This document shows, piece after piece, positions 61,415 through 64,000 of a stretch of 64,000 nucleotides of DNA. The stretch spans positions 186,001-250,000 of the forward strand of contig NZ_RQGD01000035.1 of NCBI RefSeq assembly GCF_004770745.1. The letters run 5' to 3'. The notes under the pieces were generated by a model, which saw nothing but the letters and a program-made list of their open reading frames with translations, did not search any database and was not told the origin of the DNA. The DNA is from Leptospira ognonensis (lineage in GTDB: Bacteria > Spirochaetota > Leptospiria > Leptospirales > Leptospiraceae). Made by a program: the position numbers and the translations under genes. The stretch's first letter is position 1, and each line of letters begins with the position of its first letter.

Positions 61415-64000
61415 TTATGAGCAACCGGTCGTCGCACCGCAAGAGATACATTTCAAGCAGGCACCATTCCTAACCATTTGAAACGATCCGCACTCTGTAC
61501 AAGAATCACCAGTATAGCCCTTGATTCTCGCCTCCGCAATATTCCTTAAAGTCTCTGCTGCCGTGGCAGCGGCGCTTGGCGATCCTGCACCCACGCTCAC
61601 AAGTGCTGGTTCTGAAACCTTTTCCGTCAGCGCACTCTTCATAGAGAGCGTTGTGATCGGCACTGGAGCTTTATGACCGTTGCCCTCCGACTTTCCCAAA
61701 GTATCCTCTTTTGGCGTTTCTGCTTTTCTACCAACTTCATCGGTTCGAAGATCTTCCGGGGAAACCTGTGCAAGATCGTAGCGTCCAAGATAGGTAATGG
61801 CTAATTCTCGGAAAATATAATCGATCACAGAAGTCGACATCTTGATGTGAGGATTACCAGATACCATTCCATTAGGTTCAAATTTAAAGAATGTAAATGC
61901 CTCAACGAATTCTTCTAATGGCACGCCATGTTGTAAACCCAATGAAATTGCGATTGCAAATGCATTCATCAGAGAGCGAAAGGCAGCTCCTTCTTTGTGC
62001 ATATCAATAAAGATTTCACCTAACTGGCCATCTTCATATTCCCCTGTTCGTAAATAGACCTTATGGCCACCAACCATCGCCTTTTGCGTATAACCTGCGC
62101 GGCGGTGTGGTAGTTTTCTTCTTTCGGAAATATACTTATACACCAATTTTTCAGCCACTTCCGTGACTGATTTCGGCATACTCGCCGCAAGTGGTTTATC
62201 TTCTTCTTCATCTTCACCGATTGAGCTGAGCAATTGGTAAACTGAATTTAGAGGTTGTGAAAGTTTTGATCCATCGCGATATAGAGCATTTGCCTTGATC
62301 ATGACCTTCCAGGACATCAAATATGCATTTTTCACATCATCAATGGTTGCTTCTTCTGGTAGATTGATAGTCTTAGATATTGCCCCAGAAATGAAAGGTT
62401 GCGCTGCCGCCATGATTCGGATGTGGGACTGGTAAGATAAAAATCTTTTTCCATACTTCCCGCATTTGTTGGCGCAATCGAAAACGGGTAAGTCTTTTTC
62501 TTTGATGTAAGGAGCATTTTCAATCGTCATGGTCCCGCAAACATAATCATTTGCTAACGCAATGTCTTCAGCTGTAAATCCGAGATATTCCAGGAGATTG
62601 AAATTGGCACTGTTATAAACTGCGCCTTCAATCCCTAAAGTTTTGGAAAAGAAATCCTCGCCTAAAGTGTATTTGTTGAAAGCAAACTGCACATCAAAGA
62701 CGAATGGAAGCTGTTTTTCTAGTTTCTCTAAAATCTCTTCTGTAAATCCTTTTTCTTTGAGGCGAGCAGTATTGACACCAGGCGCACCGTTGAATGTAGC
62801 ATGTCCTTTACAATAATTTACGATGGCATCCTGTTCTGTTTGAGAATAACCAAGCTTTTTGAGTGCGAGAGGAACTGATTGGTTGATGATTTTAAAATAT
62901 CCACCGCCTGCTAATTTTTTATACTTAACAAGTGCAAAGTCAGGTTCAATTCCGGTGGTGTCACAATCCATCACGAGTCCAATTGTTCCAGTTGGAGCAA
63001 TGACCGTTACTTGGGCATTACGATATCCATAAAGATTTCCTAACTCGAGTGCTCTGTCGGAATCCTCTTTGGCTGCGTCAAGTAGGTAGCTTGGAAGATA
63101 GGATGGATTGATTCCAATCGGAGTGATGGTAAGACCTTCATATTCTTCTTTTGGTGCATTGTAGGCAGCCTTTCTGTGGTTGCGAATGACGCGAAGCATA
63201 TGCTCTTTGTTACGTTCGTAACCATCAAAAGTTCCAAGCTCCTTGGCCATTTCTGCGGAAGTCGCATAAGCGGTCATATGCATAATGCTAGAAATCGCAC
63301 CTGTAACTGCCATGGCCTCCGGGCTATCATAAGGGATTCCCATGACCATGAGTAGGGATCCGAGATTGGCATAACCGAGACCAAGGGTGCGGAATTTATA
63401 TGATAACTCTGCAATCTCTTTTGATGGAAACTGAGCCATCAGAACAGAGATTTCCAGGATGATGGTCCAGATCTTATTGAGATAACGATAACCCTGAACA
63501 TCAAAACTGCCATCTTCTTTAAAGAATTTAACAAGATTCGCGGAAGCCAAATTACATGCAGTATTGTCCAAGAACATATATTCCGAACAAGGATTCGAGG
63601 CATTGATGGATCCATCTTCTGGACATGTATGCCATTCGTTGATCGTTGTATGGTACTGCGTTCCTGGATCTGCGGAGCTCCAAGCTGCATTGGAAATCTT
63701 TTCCCAAAGATCTCGCGCGCGTAATGTTTTTGCAGGTTTAGGTTCTCTCGATTCACGAGTTGCTTTTTCTTTTTCTGTTCGATTATAGAGGTGGAAGGGG
63801 AGGTCTTTCTCGACGGCTTCCATAAAATCATTCGTAATACGAACGGAGTTATTCGAGTTCTGACCTGATACAGTATTATAGGCTTCGGATTGCCAATCTG
63901 TTGTCAGTTCTTCAAAAAGAATGTCTTTGTATCCTTGTCTTGAGAGATCAAGAACACGTTTGATATAATTGTCAGGGATAAAGGACTTTCTTGCTTTTTG
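61415..64000 (-). CDS. nrdJ: B12-dependent (class II) ribonucleotide reductase, C-terminal part (partial)
   Basis: The frame is open across the right edge of the window, so the 5' end is missing; 862 codons including the stop are present. Visible features are [16 protein letters not shown], the active-site region with [55 protein letters not shown] in the later domain and a C-terminal zinc motif (CTECG ... [14 protein letters not shown]). This matches class II enzymes that use adenosylcobalamin and reduce ribonucleotides with or without oxygen. No small subunit gene follows. It converges with gspN. Confidence 0.94.
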   Translation of the reverse strand, partial: QKARKSFIPDNYIKRVLDLSRQGYKDILFEELTTDWQSEAYNTVSGQNSNNSVRITNDFMEAVEKDLPFHLYNRTEKEKATRESREPKPAKTLRARDLWEKISNAAWSSADPGTQYHTTINEWHTCPEDGSINASNPCSEYMFLDNTACNLASANLVKFFKEDGSFDVQGYRYLNKIWTIILEISVLMAQFPSKEIAELSYKFRTLGLGYANLGSLLMVMGIPYDSPEAMAVTGAISSIMHMTAYATSAEMAKELGTFDGYERNKEHMLRVIRNHRKAAYNAPKEEYEGLTITPIGINPSYLPSYLLDAAKEDSDRALELGNLYGYRNAQVTVIAPTGTIGLVMDCDTTGIEPDFALVKYKKLAGGGYFKIINQSVPLALKKLGYSQTEQDAIVNYCKGHATFNGAPGVNTARLKEKGFTEEILEKLEKQLPFVFDVQFAFNKYTLGEDFFSKTLGIEGAVYNSANFNLLEYLGFTAEDIALANDYVCGTMTIENAPYIKEKDLPVFDCANKCGKYGKRFLSYQSHIRIMAAAQPFISGAISKTINLPEEATIDDVKNAYLMSWKVMIKANALYRDGSKLSQPLNSVYQLLSSIGEDEEEDKPLAASMPKSVTEVAEKLVYKYISERRKLPHRRAGYTQKAMVGGHKVYLRTGEYEDGQLGEIFIDMHKEGAAFRSLMNAFAIAISLGLQHGVPLEEFVEAFTFFKFEPNGMVSGNPHIKMSTSVIDYIFRELAITYLGRYDLAQVSPEDLRTDEVGRKAETPKEDTLGKSEGNGHKAPVPITTLSMKSALTEKVSEPALVSVGAGSPSAAATAAETLRNIAEARIKGYTGDSCTECGSFQMVRNGACLKCISCGATTGCS

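Noticed and set aside
1..64000. tRNA, rRNA, CRISPR arrays, insertion sequences or prophage genes
   Set aside because: No intergenic gap is large enough for rRNA, none shows tRNA cloverleaf arms, and no transposase, integrase or repeat-spacer pattern was seen on either strand.

Overview
The window looks like chromosomal core DNA of a spirochaete of the genus Leptospira, at about 40% G+C by eye. This rests on the gene set and order: a separate heptose kinase and adenylyltransferase (rfaE1/rfaE2), kdsA beside lptC/lptA/lptB, a complete type II secretion operon opening with a small lipoprotein and a LysM/M23 protein, a B12-dependent ribonucleotide reductase, a receptor-like lipoprotein with a PP2C output, and frequent TTG starts. 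The species cannot be named from the sequence. I see no rRNA, tRNA, CRISPR array, insertion sequence or prophage, and no gene-free stretch over 300 bases.

Layout. 1-1521: end of leuD, an exported FKBP isomerase and a degenerate cysteine-synthase-like protein. 1525-7678 (minus strand): a membrane SpoIIE-type phosphatase, then a compact cluster of two paralogous lipoproteins with a CX4CH haem-like motif, a YceI protein and a DUF5777-like beta-barrel, with a cNMP-domain patatin phospholipase upstream. 7808-18192 (plus): recN, an ExbB/ExbD pair, bamA, a UvrD/PcrA helicase, a small exported protein, a CysQ-like phosphatase and a glycosyltransferase. 18193-22555: a small protein with no canonical start, a TlpA-like thioredoxin, an acyl-CoA synthetase with a clear terminator, an unknown protein and a Lon N-terminal-domain protein.

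22606-40638 is an almost gapless plus-strand run: rfaE1, rfaE2, pyrG, kdsA, lptC, lptA, lptB, rpoN, hprK, ptsH, ntrY, ntrX, a UDG-like iron-sulfur protein, priA, fmt, a PASTA protein and rpe. It joins LPS core/Kdo synthesis and LPS transport to sigma-54, the regulatory PTS (HprK/HPr) and an NtrYX two-component pair. 40700-46285 carries rpsP, khpA, rimM, trmD, rplS, rnhB, a FliK-like protein, an FlhB C-terminal homologue, a degenerate HD-GYP protein, yraN and two very small genes. comM lies on the minus strand.

47878-61357 is a type II secretion operon in the order lipoprotein, LysM/M23 protein, gspC-D-E-F-G-H-I-J-K-L-M-N, behind a recognisable promoter and ending in a bidirectional terminator shared with the converging nrdJ, whose 5' end lies outside the window. 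The least ordinary items are the cytochrome-like lipoprotein/YceI/barrel cluster, the missing start codon and intervening hairpin at rnhB, and several proteins that keep a family fold but have lost key residues (CysK-like, HD-GYP, PriA zinc site).
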